Assembly: GCF_008802405.1 (NCBI RefSeq)
Contig: NZ_VZDO01000010.1
Span: forward strand, 124,001-188,000
DNA from: Plantimonas leprariae
Lineage (GTDB): Bacteria > Pseudomonadota > Alphaproteobacteria > Rhizobiales > Rhizobiaceae
Direction: 5' to 3'
Length of the DNA stretch: 64,000 bases
A program made the position numbers and the translations under genes. The notes beneath the pieces are model-generated. The model worked only from the letters and a program-made list of their open reading frames with translations. It had not been told where the DNA came from and searched no databases. Of the stretch, positions 1 through 9,058 are shown one piece after another; position 1 is the stretch's first letter, and each line of letters opens with the position of its first letter.

Positions 1-496
1 GCTTCTCGGCGTCCGGCAGCTGGCGGGCAAGGATCGCCTCCAGCTTCTCCGGCGTCATGCCGGGCCGGGCGAGGACGCGGGCGCGCTGGACATCCGGCGG
101 CGCGGTGACGACGAGCACCTTGTCGACGCGGCCCTCCGCGCCGGTCTCGAAGAGGAGCGGGATGTCGAGGACGGCGAGCGGCGCGCCCGCCGCCCGCGCC
201 TCGTCCAGGAACGCGGCTTCCGCGGCGCGGACATGCGGGTGGACGATGGCTTCGAGCCGCCCGAGCGCCGCCGGATCGTCCACCACTTGCGCCGAGAGCG
301 TGGCACGGTCGACGCGGCCCGCCGTGTCCGTGGCGCCCGGAAACGCCGCTTCGATCTCGGCGGCGAGCGGGCCGCCCTCGTAGAGCCGGTGCACGACCTC
401 GTCGGCCGAATGGACCCGAACGCCGAGCGCCCGGAACATCGCGGCGGTGGTGGATTTCCCCATGCCGATCGAGCCGGTGAGGCCGAGGACGATCAA
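1..496 (-). CDS. coaE: Dephospho-CoA kinase, N-terminal part (runs off left edge)
   Basis: CoaE phosphorylates the ribose 3'-OH of dephospho-CoA with ATP, the last step of coenzyme A synthesis, in the cytosol. About 165 residues are visible; the C-terminus lies beyond the left edge. The protein opens with the P-loop [11 protein letters not shown] near residue 10, followed by the ADEVVHRLY region that binds the acceptor and the DIPLLFE strand around residue 110. I place the start at TTG 494-496, which overlaps the aroE stop as TTGA, so translation is probably coupled. The order coaE-aroE-maf on one strand next to the origin is typical of Rhizobiales. The rare TTG start is inferred from the position of the P-loop. 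Confidence 0.9.
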   Translation of the reverse strand, partial: MIVLGLTGSIGMGKSTTAAMFRALGVRVHSADEVVHRLYEGGPLAAEIEAAFPGATDTAGRVDRATLSAQVVDDPAALGRLEAIVHPHVRAAEAAFLDEARAAGAPLAVLDIPLLFETGAEGRVDKVLVVTAPPDVQRARVLARPGMTPEKLEAILARQLPDAEK

Positions 497-1350
497 CGGG
501 CGGCGCCGGCGATGTCGGCGAGGACGAGCGCGCGCAGCCGTTCCGTCACCGGCGGGCGCCGGCCGAACCAGCGCTCGAAGCCCGGCACCGCCTGGTGGAG
601 CAGCATGCCGAGCCCGTCCGCCGTGCGCAGCCCCCTCGCCTTCGCCGCAAGGAGCAGCGGCGTTTCCAGCGGCACGTAGACGATGTCGGTGACCATCGCG
701 CCGGCCCGCATGGCGCCGAGGTCGGGCACCTCGCCGCTCGACGCGGGCACTGTGTTGACGAGGAGGTCGGCGCGGAGGAGCAGCCCCGGCACCGCGTCGA
801 TCCCGTGCGCCGAGACGCGCAGGCCGAAGTCGCGCGCCAGCGCTTCGGCGCGCGCCTTTGTGCGGTTCGCGACGCGCACGCGCCGGATGCCGCGGGCGAG
901 GAGCGCGTGGACGACGCCGCGCGCCGCGCCGCCGGCCCCGAGCACCACGGCTTCCTCGCCCTCCCCCCAGCCGGCGAGGCGTTCGTCGAGGTTCGCGGCG
1001 AAGCCGTAGGGGTCGGTGTTGCCGCCGTGGAGCCGACCGGCTTCGAACCAGAGCGTGTTGACCGCCCCCGTCGCCTCCGCCGCCGCGTCGCGGACTTCCG
1101 CCGCGCGGAACGCCGCCTCCTTGTGCGGGATCGTGACGTTGCCCCCGGTGAAGCCTTGCGCCTCCAGGGTGGCGAAGAAGCGCTCCGTCTCCTCCGGCGG
1201 AACGGCGATTCGCTCGTAGGAGCCGGCGAGGCGGAAGTCGGCGAGCCAGGTGCCGTGGATCAGCGGCGAGCGGGAATGCGCGATCGGCCAGCCGCAGACG
1301 AAGGCTTTCGGGCCGGCGGCATCGGGGCTCGGGTGGGTCGCGTCGCTCAT
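493..1350 (-). CDS. aroE: Shikimate dehydrogenase
   Basis: AroE reduces 3-dehydroshikimate to shikimate with NADPH in aromatic amino acid synthesis (cytosol). The 285-residue protein has the family landmarks in order: substrate-binding SRS at residues 26-28, NVTIPHK with the catalytic Lys77, NTD with Asp113, the dinucleotide-binding GAGGAA near residue 138, the NRT phosphate-binding motif, and GLGMLLHQA near the C-terminus. The ATG at 1348-1350 is chosen because it precedes the conserved N-terminal strand directly; longer readings add non-conserved sequence. It overlaps coaE by four bases and belongs to a coaE-proximal operon pointing away from the putative origin. Confidence 0.96.
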   Translation of the reverse strand: MSDATHPSPDAAGPKAFVCGWPIAHSRSPLIHGTWLADFRLAGSYERIAVPPEETERFFATLEAQGFTGGNVTIPHKEAAFRAAEVRDAAAEATGAVNTLWFEAGRLHGGNTDPYGFAANLDERLAGWGEGEEAVVLGAGGAARGVVHALLARGIRRVRVANRTKARAEALARDFGLRVSAHGIDAVPGLLLRADLLVNTVPASSGEVPDLGAMRAGAMVTDIVYVPLETPLLLAAKARGLRTADGLGMLLHQAVPGFERWFGRRPPVTERLRALVLADIAGAAR

Positions 1351-1413
1351 CCGCCGGGTATACGCTTCCCGCCGGCCGCGCCAAGAGCGCATGACGATCG
1401 CGGAGGCGACAGG

Positions 1414-1839
1414 ATGGACGACGGACGGGAATGGCGGAACGGCGCCTGCCATTGCGGCGCGGTGCGCTTTCGCGTGAGGCTGACGGTAGGGCTCGGCACG
1501 GCGCGGCGCTGCGACTGCTCGCTCTGCCGGATGCGCGGCGCGGTGGCGGTGACGGCCGGCGCAGGCGACCTCGAAATCCTCGAAGGCGAGGAAGTCCTGA
1601 CGCTCTACCGGTTCAACACCGGCGTCGCGCAACACTTCTTCTGTTCGCGCTGCGGCATCTACACCCACCACCGGCGGCGCTCGAACCCCGACCAGCTCGG
1701 GATCAACGCCGCCTGCCTCGAAGGCGTCAGTCCGTTCGACTTCCGCGAGGTGCCGGTGAACAACGGCCGCTCGCATCCCTCCGATGGCGGAAGCGGCCCG
1801 GACGTCGTGGGAACGCTCCGGTTCGAGCCGGCGTTCTGA
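1414..1839 (+). CDS. GFA / CENP-V family zinc protein
   Basis: A 141-residue protein of the GFA (glutathione-dependent formaldehyde-activating enzyme, CENP-V/GFA) fold. The zinc-binding cysteines are visible: CHCG near the N-terminus, CDCSLC around residue 35, and CSRCG around residue 80, followed by the family's typical histidine pair and a GINAACLEG segment. A purine-rich ribosome site (GGAGGCGACAGG) precedes the ATG. It reads opposite to aroE and maf, so it is a single-gene unit between them. Family members have diverse or unknown substrates, so formaldehyde chemistry should not be assumed. Confidence 0.85.
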   Translation: MDDGREWRNGACHCGAVRFRVRLTVGLGTARRCDCSLCRMRGAVAVTAGAGDLEILEGEEVLTLYRFNTGVAQHFFCSRCGIYTHHRRRSNPDQLGINAACLEGVSPFDFREVPVNNGRSHPSDGGSGPDVVGTLRFEPAF

Positions 1840-1843
1840 AGCC

Positions 1844-2437
1844 TCAATCCTCGACCGCGCCGCGGCGGCGGAGTTCGGCGAGGAGCGGCAGCAGGGGCAG
1901 GCCGACGATGGTCCAGAAATCGCCCTCGACCCGGTCCATCAGGCGGACGCCCGCGCCCTCGATCTGGTAACAGCCGACGCTGGTCAGCGCCGCCGGGCCG
2001 ACCTCGGCGAGATAGCGGCCGACCGCGGCGGGGGTGAGCTCGCGCATCGTGAGGCTCGCCACCGAAACGTGCCGCCAGACCGCCGTGCCGTTCTCGGCCA
2101 GCACCACGGCGCTGTTCAGGCGGTGCGTCCGGCCGGAAAGCTGCAGCAGCGCGCGGCGGGCCTCCTCCATGTCGACCGGCTTGTGGAAGACTTGCGTGCC
2201 GAGCGACAGCGTCTGGTCGGCGCCGATCACCAGCGCGCCGGGCTCGCGCTCCGCCACTTCGCTCGCCTTCGCCTCCGCCAGCACCAGCGCGACATCCTCG
2301 GGGGTGGCGCCCGAATCGCGGAGCGGCGCTTCGAGCGCGCGCTCGTCCAGCGTCGAAGGTACCGCGTCGAAGCGGATGCCGGCATCGGCGAGGAGCTTGC
2401 GGCGATGGACGCTGCCGGAGGCGAGGACGATCCGCAT
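1844..2437 (-). CDS. maf: Maf-family nucleotide pyrophosphatase
   Basis: A 197-residue Maf/HAM1-fold protein. Such enzymes hydrolyse modified or canonical nucleoside triphosphates to monophosphates and are linked to septum inhibition or house-cleaning. The N-terminal phosphate-binding motif is [11 protein letters not shown] (residues 6-16), followed by the STLDE loop near 28, the GADQTL motif around residue 71, and the HKP motif near 85. It resembles the YceF-type subgroup more than YhdE, but that is uncertain. Its 3' end is only four bases from the convergent GFA gene stop. Its start faces the gene-free stretch assigned as the candidate origin, matching the maf-oriC-hemE order known in rhizobia. 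Confidence 0.9.
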   Translation of the reverse strand: MRIVLASGSVHRRKLLADAGIRFDAVPSTLDERALEAPLRDSGATPEDVALVLAEAKASEVAEREPGALVIGADQTLSLGTQVFHKPVDMEEARRALLQLSGRTHRLNSAVVLAENGTAVWRHVSVASLTMRELTPAAVGRYLAEVGPAALTSVGCYQIEGAGVRLMDRVEGDFWTIVGLPLLPLLAELRRRGAVED

Positions 2438-2859
2438 GACGGGCTTCCTGTCGTTAAAGCTTTATTCAAACTCAGCGTGCGAAATGGGCATGTTCCGAAC
2501 CGCGAACAGCGGCACGGACTCCGGCGGGCCGAAAAGGCAAGCGGAGCGGCGCGATTCCCTCGCGATTCTCCGCCCCCTGTTGACAGCGGCGGGACGGCGA
2601 ACGGGAAAACCCTGCGCCCCGCGGCGGGCACGGGAAAACCGCCGATCTGTCCACATCGGCGCGTCGCGGCCGGCCGTGGAGCGCCGCTTGTGAATTGCGG
2701 GCACCGAATGCCCTCCTTCCTCGGCGATTGCGGCATTCCGCTCGATGCTCGAAAACGCTCCGGCCTTGCGCGGCTGTGGATTCCGGCTATCCACCGAGTC
2801 ATAGAAAGAGAATCCTTCCAGAGAAGGATTTCTTTGAAGGAAGGAATGCCGGACCCGCC
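2438..2859. other. Candidate chromosomal replication origin (oriC) between maf and hemE
   Basis: A 422-base stretch without a convincing gene, flanked by divergent maf (minus) and hemE (plus). In Caulobacter, Rickettsia and Sinorhizobium the chromosome origin is known to lie next to hemE. Seen here: five GANTC (CcrM) sites at 2553, 2564, 2779, 2796 and 2810; three DnaA-like 9-mers matching 7 of 9 positions at 2647-2655, 2775-2783 and 2787-2795, the last two forming an inverted pair; a CtrA-like TTAA-N7-TTCA at 2454-2468; and an AATCCTT/AAGGATT inverted repeat at 2811-2830. The boxes are weak, so the call rests mainly on synteny and on gene strands diverging from this point. Promoters for maf and hemE must also lie here. 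Confidence 0.6.
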
Positions 2860-3888
2860 ATGGCCAGAGCGAAGCTCCTTCGGGTTCTCGACGGCGAGAC
2901 GCTAAGCCCCCCGCCCCTCTGGCTGATGCGCCAGGCCGGCCGCTACCTGCCGGAGTACCGGGAAACGCGGGCGAAAGCCGGCTCCTTTCTTGATCTCTGC
3001 TACGACCCGGAACTGGCGGCCGAGGTGACGCTGCAGCCGATCCGCCGCTTCGGCTTCGACGCCGCGATCCTGTTCTCCGACATCCTCGTCATCCCGGACG
3101 CGCTCGGCCGCTCCCTTCGCTTCGTCGAGGGTGAGGGACCGCGCCTCAATCCTCTCGCCGTCGAGGACATTCCCCGGCTCGACCCTTCGCGCGCGGAGGC
3201 GCATCTCCAGCCGGTGATCGAGGCGGTGCGGCGCATCCGGGCCGGACTGCCGGCGGAAACCGCGCTGATCGGCTTCTGCGGCGCGCCCTGGACCGTCGCG
3301 ACCTACATGATCGCCGGGCGCGGCACGCCCGACCAGGCGCCGAGCCGCCTCTTCGCCTTCCGCGATCCGGAAGCGATGGACCGGCTCCTCGAACTCCTCG
3401 CCGACATGTCGGCCGACTATCTCCTCCGTCAGCTTCGCGCCGGGGCGGACTGCGTGCAGATCTTCGAATCCTGGGGCGGCGTCCTCGACGAGGCGGCCTT
3501 CCGCCGTTTCGCGATCCGGCCGGTCGCGCGGATCGTGGCGAAGCTCCGCGCCGCGATCCCGGATGCGAAGGTCGTCGGCTTCGCCAAGGGGGCCGGCGCG
3601 ATGCTCGACGCCTACCGGCGCGAGACCGGCGTCGACGCGCTCGGGCTCGACTGGACGGTGCCGACCGACGTCGCCAAGCGCCTGCAGGAGGAGGGCCCGG
3701 TGCAGGGCAACCTCGACCCGCTCCGGCTCGTCGCCGGCGGCCGGGCGCTGGAGGAGGGGGTCGACGCGATCCTCGGCGAGCTCGGCAACGGGCCGCTGGT
3801 CTTCAACCTCGGCCACGGCATCACGCCGGACGCGCCGATCGCGCATGTCGAGGCGCTGGTGCGCCGCGTGCGCGACTTCAAGGCATAG
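2860..3888 (+). CDS. hemE: Uroporphyrinogen decarboxylase
   Basis: HemE removes four carboxyl groups from uroporphyrinogen III to give coproporphyrinogen III in haem synthesis (cytosol). The 342-residue length is normal. Diagnostic motifs are [16 protein letters not shown] near residue 20, the FSDIL motif with the catalytic Asp around residue 72, [13 protein letters not shown] around residue 135 and the C-terminal FNLGHGITP. The ATG at 2860 is preceded by AAGGAAGGA and gives the usual N-terminus; a longer in-frame reading adds residues with no family match. hemJ follows two bases after the stop, forming a haem pair. Confidence 0.97.
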   Translation: MARAKLLRVLDGETLSPPPLWLMRQAGRYLPEYRETRAKAGSFLDLCYDPELAAEVTLQPIRRFGFDAAILFSDILVIPDALGRSLRFVEGEGPRLNPLAVEDIPRLDPSRAEAHLQPVIEAVRRIRAGLPAETALIGFCGAPWTVATYMIAGRGTPDQAPSRLFAFRDPEAMDRLLELLADMSADYLLRQLRAGADCVQIFESWGGVLDEAAFRRFAIRPVARIVAKLRAAIPDAKVVGFAKGAGAMLDAYRRETGVDALGLDWTVPTDVAKRLQEEGPVQGNLDPLRLVAGGRALEEGVDAILGELGNGPLVFNLGHGITPDAPIAHVEALVRRVRDFKA

Positions 3889-3890
3889 GC

Positions 3891-4319
3891 ATGGACATCG
3901 ATCTCTGGGCGAAGGCCCTGCACATCCTCAGCGTCATCGCCTGGATGGCGGCGATGCTGTATCTGCCGCGCCTCTACGTCTACCACGCGGAAGCCGGGCC
4001 CGGCACGCCGCAGTCGGAGACCTTCAAGATCATGGAGCGGCGCCTGCTGCGCGGCATCATGAACCCGGCGATGATCGCGACCTGGATCCTCGGCCTCTAT
4101 CTCGCCTGGCACGTCTACGGCTTCCAGGGCGGCTGGCTGCACGCCAAGATCGGGCTCGTCGTGGTGATGTCGGCCCTGCACGGCTACTATGCCGGGGCGC
4201 GCCGCAAGTTCGCCGAGGACCGCAACGCGAAGTCGGCGCGGCACTGGCGGATTATGAACGAGGTGCCGGCGCTGATCCTCGTCATCATCGTGGTGCTGGT
4301 GGTGGTGAAGCCGTTTTGA
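3891..4319 (+). CDS. hemJ: Protoporphyrinogen oxidase HemJ
   Basis: HemJ (UPF0093) is the membrane protoporphyrinogen IX oxidase used by many proteobacteria lacking HemY/HemG. The 142-residue protein has about four hydrophobic helices, the N-terminal WAKALHI motif with conserved His11, an LPRLYVYH segment, and a C-terminal EVPALILVIIVVLVVVKPF helix. It starts two bases after hemE and is probably co-transcribed with it, so early and late steps of haem synthesis are paired beside the candidate origin. Confidence 0.93.
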   Translation: MDIDLWAKALHILSVIAWMAAMLYLPRLYVYHAEAGPGTPQSETFKIMERRLLRGIMNPAMIATWILGLYLAWHVYGFQGGWLHAKIGLVVVMSALHGYYAGARRKFAEDRNAKSARHWRIMNEVPALILVIIVVLVVVKPF

Positions 4320-4330
4320 GGGTGGACGGG

Positions 4331-4873
4331 ATGAAGCCGAGCGAGGAACAACCGAGCGCGATCGTGGTCATGGGGCCGTCGGGCGTCGGCAAGACCACGG
4401 TCGCGGAAGGGATCGCGGCGGCGCTCGGCCGGCGCTTCGCCGAGGCCGACGAGTTCCACTCGGCGGAGGCCGTCGCCAAGATGCGCGGCGGCACGCCCCT
4501 GACCGACGCCGACCGCTGGCCCTGGCTCGCCCGCATCCGCGACTGGATCACGGCGGAGGCCGAGGCCGGCCGCAGCACCGTCCTCACCTGCTCGGCGCTG
4601 AAGCGCGCCTATCGCGACATCCTGCGGGAGGCGAAGGCGGACGTCCGCTTCGTGTTCCTCACCGGCGATCCGGCGCTCATCGCGCAGCGGATCGGCGCGC
4701 GCGAGGGCCACTACATGCCGCCCTCGCTGCTCGCGAGCCAGCTCGCCGACCTCGAGGCTTTGGGGGAGGACGAGCCGGGGGTGCGCGTCGACGTCGCCGG
4801 CACGCCGGACGAGATCGTCCGCGACGCCCTCGGCAAGCTCGGGCTCTCACCGGCGACGGCACGGGAAGCTTGA
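4331..4873 (+). CDS. gntK: Gluconokinase (GntK/IdnK type)
   Basis: ATP-dependent kinase forming 6-phosphogluconate from gluconate for the Entner-Doudoroff or pentose phosphate route. The 180-residue protein has a P-loop GPSGVGKTT at residues 15-23, the family signature EADEFHSAEAVAKMRGG, the LTDADRWPWL segment, and TCSALKRAYRD around residue 83. The length matches the short thermoresistant gluconokinase family. It begins 11 bases after hemJ and may read through from hemEJ. No gluconate transporter or dehydratase is adjacent, so it appears to be a lone salvage kinase. Confidence 0.9.
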   Translation: MKPSEEQPSAIVVMGPSGVGKTTVAEGIAAALGRRFAEADEFHSAEAVAKMRGGTPLTDADRWPWLARIRDWITAEAEAGRSTVLTCSALKRAYRDILREAKADVRFVFLTGDPALIAQRIGAREGHYMPPSLLASQLADLEALGEDEPGVRVDVAGTPDEIVRDALGKLGLSPATAREA

Positions 4874-4922
4874 GAAGATCCTAGCGCGACCGCGCGCATT
4901 CGCATGGGTGGCATGCGTTATG

Positions 4923-4933
4923 CTGCATTGCAG
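4923..4933. promoter_or_regulatory. Putative PhaR-type operator (CTGC-N3-GCAG)
   Basis: CTGCATTGCAG, centred in a longer perfect inverted repeat TGCTGCA-T-TGCAGCA (4921-4935). This fits the CTGC-N3-4-GCAG sequence known to be bound by PhaR, the polyhydroxyalkanoate-responsive repressor described in Paracoccus. It overlaps a possible -35 (TTGCAG, 4928-4933), with TAGCTT 17 bases downstream as a weak -10. It lies about 50 bases before the DUF3563 start. Binding is inferred from the motif only. Confidence 0.45.
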
Positions 4934-4985
4934 CAATAGCGGCCCGGTCTTAGCTTCTCCTCATCCAAGGAAAGGAGACTGGGAC

Positions 4986-5141
4986 ATGAACCTCACCCGC
5001 ACCTTCAGAAACGCGTTCCGCTCCGTTCGCGTCGATCCGGCCGAGCGCTACCTCTCGGAGGCGACCTCGCTGGTCGATCTCGAACAGCGCGAGCGCGAGA
5101 TCAGCCGCGGCCGTTTCGGCGGCCCGCGCTACGGGCGCTAG
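4986..5141 (+). CDS. DUF3563 small protein
   Basis: A 51-residue protein recognised as DUF3563 by its core [21 protein letters not shown]. The family is short, of unknown function and common in proteobacteria. The ATG at 4986 is preceded by AAGGAAAGGAGA at normal spacing. A TGC-rich inverted repeat resembling a PhaR operator lies upstream, hinting at control by carbon-storage status. The stop is shared with the convergent membrane protein: both use the palindrome CTAG at 5138-5141. Confidence 0.8.
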   Translation: MNLTRTFRNAFRSVRVDPAERYLSEATSLVDLEQREREISRGRFGGPRYGR

Positions 5142-5719
5142 ACCGTTTCCGCCGCCGAGCGGCCGAGTGCCGCTCGCGGCAACCGCTTCGCCAGGCGGCC
5201 GACGATCAACCGGGCCTCGGCCTCGTCGAGACCCGGTGCGGCATGGATCGTCCTTGCGCCGTAGTCGAACCGGATCGTGCCGTTCTTCTTCGTGCCGAGG
5301 AACGGCATCCGCCGGTGGAAGCCGGACCATTCGTCGAGCGGCGGGGCTGTCCGCAGGTTCGAGATTTCGGAACCGCGATAGAGCCGTCGTCGGGTGAAGC
5401 CCAGCGCATGCTGAGCGATCTCGACGTCTGCGCCATCCATGCCGATCGTTTCCGAGCCGGCGATCATCCAGAGAAGCGTTGCCGCCGCGCCGAGCCATCC
5501 GGCGGCCCAGAAGCAGAGCCAGACCGCGAGGAAGAGCTGGAAGCCGGTTTCGAGCTTCAGCATCGCTGCGCCGCCGCCGACCGTCCAGATGGCCAGCCAG
5601 ACCGCGAGGAACAGCATCACCAGGATCGGGCGAGACGGCCTGATCCTGACCCGCTCGCCGCTCGCCGTCGTCTCGACCGTGAACCGCTCCCTGCCGACCG
5701 GTTCGTATCGCGTCTCCAT
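5138..5719 (-). CDS. Two-helix membrane protein of unknown function
   Basis: A 193-residue protein with a short hydrophilic N-terminus, two adjacent strongly hydrophobic segments (about residues 33-55 and 61-86) and a cytosolic C-terminal domain of about 100 residues rich in charged positions. The C-terminal part resembles PH-like or YdbS-type domains found after paired helices in bacterial membrane proteins, but I do not recognise a specific family. The ATG at 5717-5719 follows GGAGGATCGAGAGAGG. It is a single-gene unit, divergent from rho and convergent with the DUF3563 gene, sharing the CTAG stop palindrome. Confidence 0.75.
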   Translation of the reverse strand: METRYEPVGRERFTVETTASGERVRIRPSRPILVMLFLAVWLAIWTVGGGAAMLKLETGFQLFLAVWLCFWAAGWLGAAATLLWMIAGSETIGMDGADVEIAQHALGFTRRRLYRGSEISNLRTAPPLDEWSGFHRRMPFLGTKKNGTIRFDYGARTIHAAPGLDEAEARLIVGRLAKRLPRAALGRSAAETV

Positions 5720-5850
5720 CCTCTCTCGATCCTCCGACCCGCTGGTTCCGCGCGCCAGTCCTTGAACCCGGACGTAACCCACCTTGCGCGCCGCCGCGCC
5801 CTCGTCTATAGGCATCGGGCGCGTCCGCCGCAGCTTTTCGCGCATCGAGA

Positions 5851-5977
5851 CGCATTCCTCCCCCGCCTTTTCGTTCACCCGACGATCATCGGCACCCCTC
5901 TCCCGACCCGTTCCCGCTTTCCGGCCGACCTGCCGACGAACGCGCGGGAACCGTCCATCCCCCGAGATTTTCCGCCC
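5851..5977 (+). promoter_or_regulatory. C-rich, G-poor rho leader (rut-like)
   Basis: The leader before rho is strongly biased to C over G: by hand count 44 C and 16 G in 5851-5940. C-rich, unstructured RNA of this kind is what Rho binds, and rho mRNA leaders are known targets of Rho-dependent attenuation in E. coli. Autogenous control is inferred here from composition and position alone. Confidence 0.4.
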
Positions 5978-7243
5978 ATGCCCGAAATGAAGCTTCAGGA
6001 CCTGAAGAACAAGAAAGCCCCTGAACTCATCGCCTTCGCCGAGGAGAACGGCGTCGAGAACGCCTCCGTCCTGCGCAAGCAGGAGCTGATGTTCGCGATC
6101 CTGAAAAACCTCGCCGCCGGCGGCACCGAGATCATCGGCGAAGGCGTCGTCGAGATCCTGCAGGACGGCTTCGGCTTCCTGCGCTCGCCGGAAGCGAACT
6201 ACCTGCCCGGCCCCGACGACATTTACATCTCGCCCTCCCAGCTCCGCCGCTTCTCCCTGAAGACCGGCGACACGGTGGAAGGCCAGATCCGCTCCCCGAA
6301 GGACGGCGAGCGCTATTTCGCTCTCCTCAAGGTCAACACGATCAACTTCGACGATCCCGAGCGGATCAAGCACAAGAGCCATTTCGACAACCTGACGCCG
6401 CTCTATCCGAACGAGCGGATCAAGATGGAATTCGACAATCCGGGCTCGAAGGACCTCAGCCCGCGCGTGATCGACCTCGTCGCGCCGCTCGGCAAGGGCC
6501 AGCGCGCCCTGATCGTCGCGCCGCCCCGCACCGGCAAGACGGTGCTCCTCCAGAACGTCGCCCACGCGATCACCGCCAACCATCCGGAATGCTACCTGAT
6601 CGTCCTTCTCATCGACGAGCGGCCGGAGGAGGTCACCGACATGCAGCGCTCGGTGAAGGGCGAGGTGATCTCCTCCACCTTCGACGAGCCGGCGACGCGC
6701 CACGTCGCCGTCGCCGAGATGGTGATCGAGAAGGCCAAACGCCTCGTCGAGCACGGCCGCGACGTGGTGATCCTGCTCGATTCGATCACACGCCTCGGGC
6801 GCGCCTACAACACGGTCGTGCCGTCGTCCGGCAAGGTGCTGACCGGCGGCGTCGACGCCAACGCCCTGCAGCGCCCGAAGCGCTTCTTCGGCGCGGCGCG
6901 CAACATCGAGGAGGGCGGCTCGCTCACCATCATCGCGACGGCGCTGATCGACACGGGCTCGCGCATGGACGAGGTGATCTTCGAGGAGTTCAAGGGCACC
7001 GGCAACTCGGAAATCCATCTCGATCGGAAGGTCGCCGACAAGCGCATCTACCCGGCGATGGACATCCTGAAATCCGGCACGCGCAAGGAGGACCTCCTGA
7101 TCCAGCGCTCGGACCTGCAGAAGATCTTCGTGCTCCGCCGCATCCTGTCGCCGATGGGCACGACCGATGCGATCGAGTTCCTGATCGACAAGCTGAAGCA
7201 GACGAAGACCAACGGCGACTTCTTCGACTCGATGAACACGTAA
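5978..7243 (+). CDS. rho: Transcription termination factor Rho
   Basis: Hexameric RNA-dependent ATPase/helicase that ends transcription. The 421-residue protein has the N-terminal Rho_N helices ([18 protein letters not shown]), the cold-shock-type RNA-binding domain with [16 protein letters not shown], the Walker A segment APPRTGKT near residue 184, [16 protein letters not shown] near 265, and the arginine-finger region near the C-terminus. The start [10 protein letters not shown] matches rhizobial Rho. It sits between hemE/hemJ and mnmE as in other Rhizobiales, with five accessory genes inserted before mnmE. A C-rich leader precedes it. Confidence 0.98.
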   Translation: MPEMKLQDLKNKKAPELIAFAEENGVENASVLRKQELMFAILKNLAAGGTEIIGEGVVEILQDGFGFLRSPEANYLPGPDDIYISPSQLRRFSLKTGDTVEGQIRSPKDGERYFALLKVNTINFDDPERIKHKSHFDNLTPLYPNERIKMEFDNPGSKDLSPRVIDLVAPLGKGQRALIVAPPRTGKTVLLQNVAHAITANHPECYLIVLLIDERPEEVTDMQRSVKGEVISSTFDEPATRHVAVAEMVIEKAKRLVEHGRDVVILLDSITRLGRAYNTVVPSSGKVLTGGVDANALQRPKRFFGAARNIEEGGSLTIIATALIDTGSRMDEVIFEEFKGTGNSEIHLDRKVADKRIYPAMDILKSGTRKEDLLIQRSDLQKIFVLRRILSPMGTTDAIEFLIDKLKQTKTNGDFFDSMNT

Positions 7244-7267
7244 GCCGGCCGGTCGAAGGGCAGGCCT

Positions 7268-7729
7268 ATGCCGTTGGTTCCCACGCTCGCCGCCGACCGA
7301 AGTTTCTTCGAGCTTCTGACGGGAAGCTTCGAGCGGCTGGTCGGCCGGCCGCTCTGCGAGCCGGGCAGGGGGCCGCGCTGGCTCTACGAGGAAGCAGCCT
7401 TCGTGGTGCTGGCACACGACACGGCTGCCGACCCGGTCTTCGTCTACGCCAACCGCGCCGCCGAGGCGCGCTTCGGATACGGCTGGGACGAGTTCACGAC
7501 GCTGCCCTCGCGCCTGTCGGCCGAGCCGATGGACCGTGCCGAGCGCCAGCGACTCCTGGATGCCGTATCGCGCGACGGCTTCATCGCCGACTACCGGGGC
7601 GTCCGCGTGACGAAGTTCGGCCGGCATTTCCGCATGGAGGACGGCGTGGTCTGGCAGCTCGTCGACGCGAGCGGCCAACGCCGCGGCCAGGCCGCCACCT
7701 TCTCGCGCTGGACGGATCTCGACGGCTGA
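7268..7729 (+). CDS. MEKHLA-domain (PAS-like) protein
   Basis: A 153-residue stand-alone MEKHLA domain, a PAS-related fold. Recognisable features are WLYEEAAFVVLAHDTAADPVF around residue 38, YANRAAEARFGY, the FTTLPSRLSAEP segment near 78, and GFIADYRGVRV then the C-terminal GQAATFSRWTDL. The family's ligand is not established in bacteria; related plant domains sit in HD-ZIP III regulators. There is no output domain, so it may be a small sensor or enzyme subunit. It starts 24 bases after rho and could be read from it. Confidence 0.82.
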   Translation: MPLVPTLAADRSFFELLTGSFERLVGRPLCEPGRGPRWLYEEAAFVVLAHDTAADPVFVYANRAAEARFGYGWDEFTTLPSRLSAEPMDRAERQRLLDAVSRDGFIADYRGVRVTKFGRHFRMEDGVVWQLVDASGQRRGQAATFSRWTDLDG

Positions 7730-7829
7730 ACCCTCCGAAGCAGGTTGACGACTTGCGCCGGTCTTCGACGGCTTCGTAAGCTCGGGCCTGCTGCCGGTCC
7801 GAACCGGATCGCGGAAGGGTTTGGTACGG

Positions 7830-8657
7830 ATGCGGAAACGGGCGATCTGGTTCGACGGCGACCGCGGAGCGATCGGCTTTCGACTGCCGAACGATGTTCC
7901 GGTCTATCTCTACGCGACCTTCGCCCTGCCCGTGGTCATCATGGGAATCGCTTTCCTTCTGCATGGCGGGTCGGTCGGCCGGATGCTCGCGCTGCTCGTC
8001 GCGCCGGTGCTGTTCCTGTCGATGCTCGTCCATGAGACGGCTCACATGGCGGTCGCGCACCGGCAGGGCTTGGCCACCAGCGAAATCCTGATCTTCGACG
8101 CCGGCGGCCTCGCCCTGATCGAACTTCCCGGCAATAGCGCGGTGGGTTGGCGAATCGCCCTTGCCGGACCGCTCGCCAACCTCGCTGTCGGCGCGGCACT
8201 GCTGCTGCTCCATGCGGCGCTGCCCGAACCGCTTCCACAACCGGATCCTCGTTTCACGATCCCGCCGCCCGTGCCGCCGAGCCTCCTGAGCGAGGCCTGT
8301 CGCTATGTCGGTTGATTCAACGTCGCGCTCGGCGTCATCAATCTCCTGCCGGCCTTCCCGTTGGACGGCGGGACCATCCTCGCGGAATGGCTCGAGCGCT
8401 GGCGAAGCGAGCGGTTCGCGATGCTCGTGGTCGGCTCGCTCGGTCTCGTCTTCGCCACCATCAGCACGCTCTTCTTCGTCGTGTCCGCATTGGCCGGCTT
8501 CGCGTTGTGGCTGCCGCCCAGTTTCTCGATGAACTGGATGGTCGTGCGGGAGGCGTGGGCAGCGGGACGACCGCGGCATTCGGCGCAGACCGACAGCAAC
8601 GTCGTTCCTCTCCGGCAGGATTCATCGCTGCCTGACTGGCTCGGCCACCGCCGGTAG
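7830..8657 (+). pseudogene. M50-type (site-2-like) zinc metalloprotease with in-frame stop
   Basis: A membrane protein of the site-2 protease family interrupted by one TGA at codon 162 (8313-8315). Before it: HETAH at residues 68-72 (zinc/catalytic HExxH) inside a hydrophobic segment, and a conserved AGPLANLAVG helix. After it, in the same frame: FNVALGVINLLPAFPLDGG, carrying the second zinc-ligand motif (Asp179), then two more hydrophobic segments. Family members usually have Trp just before FN, so TGG to TGA explains the break. All catalytic parts are split across the stop, so the visible product is inactive unless it is read through. It may be a recent pseudogene or a base error. Confidence 0.75.
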
Positions 8658-8677
8658 CCGAGCACCTTCGCGTCCGC

Positions 8678-9058
8678 TCAGGCCGCCGCGCGGCTTGCCA
8701 GGATTCCGGCGCTCTGCGCGGCGACGAGGTCGCCGATCGCGGGGGCGAGGATGCCGCGCCGGTCCGCGAAGATGGCGAGCGCGCGGCGCGCCTTCTCGGC
8801 GCCGGTCCGGCGGTGCATGGCGCGGCGGCACAGCTCCTTGGCGGCGACGTAGCCGGGACCGCGCAGCGTCGACGGGCAGTCGTCGAGGAAGACGTAGGCC
8901 TGCGTCACGGTTTCCAGCATGCGCGGCACGTTCAGGCCGACATAGACCCAGACCGGTTCCTCGAAACGATCGTATTCCACGGCACTCTCCACTTGGATCG
9001 GCTCCCGCGCCTGTCGCGGTTCGATGCGGGATTTTGGCGGGCCATCGCGCGGCTTCAA
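8678..9058 (-). CDS. DUF982 domain protein
   Basis: A 126-residue protein recognised as DUF982, a short family abundant in rhizobia. The domain runs from about residue 30 (FEEPVWVYVGLNVPRMLETVTQAYVFL) through WP/CPSTLRGPGYVAAKELCRRAM to the C-terminal ARRALAIFADRRGIL. The function of the family is unknown. The N-terminal 25 residues are not part of the domain and the true start may be an internal GTG near residue 22. It is on the minus strand, downstream of the DUF255 gene and convergent with the broken protease gene. Confidence 0.75.
   Translation of the reverse strand: MKPRDGPPKSRIEPRQAREPIQVESAVEYDRFEEPVWVYVGLNVPRMLETVTQAYVFLDDCPSTLRGPGYVAAKELCRRAMHRRTGAEKARRALAIFADRRGILAPAIGDLVAAQSAGILASRAAA

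Noticed and set aside
5138-7678. 846-codon open reading frame on the minus strand covering rho
   Set aside because: It is antisense to Rho, which has full family motifs; only its last 193 codons form a plausible protein. Long antisense frames are expected in this GC-rich sequence.
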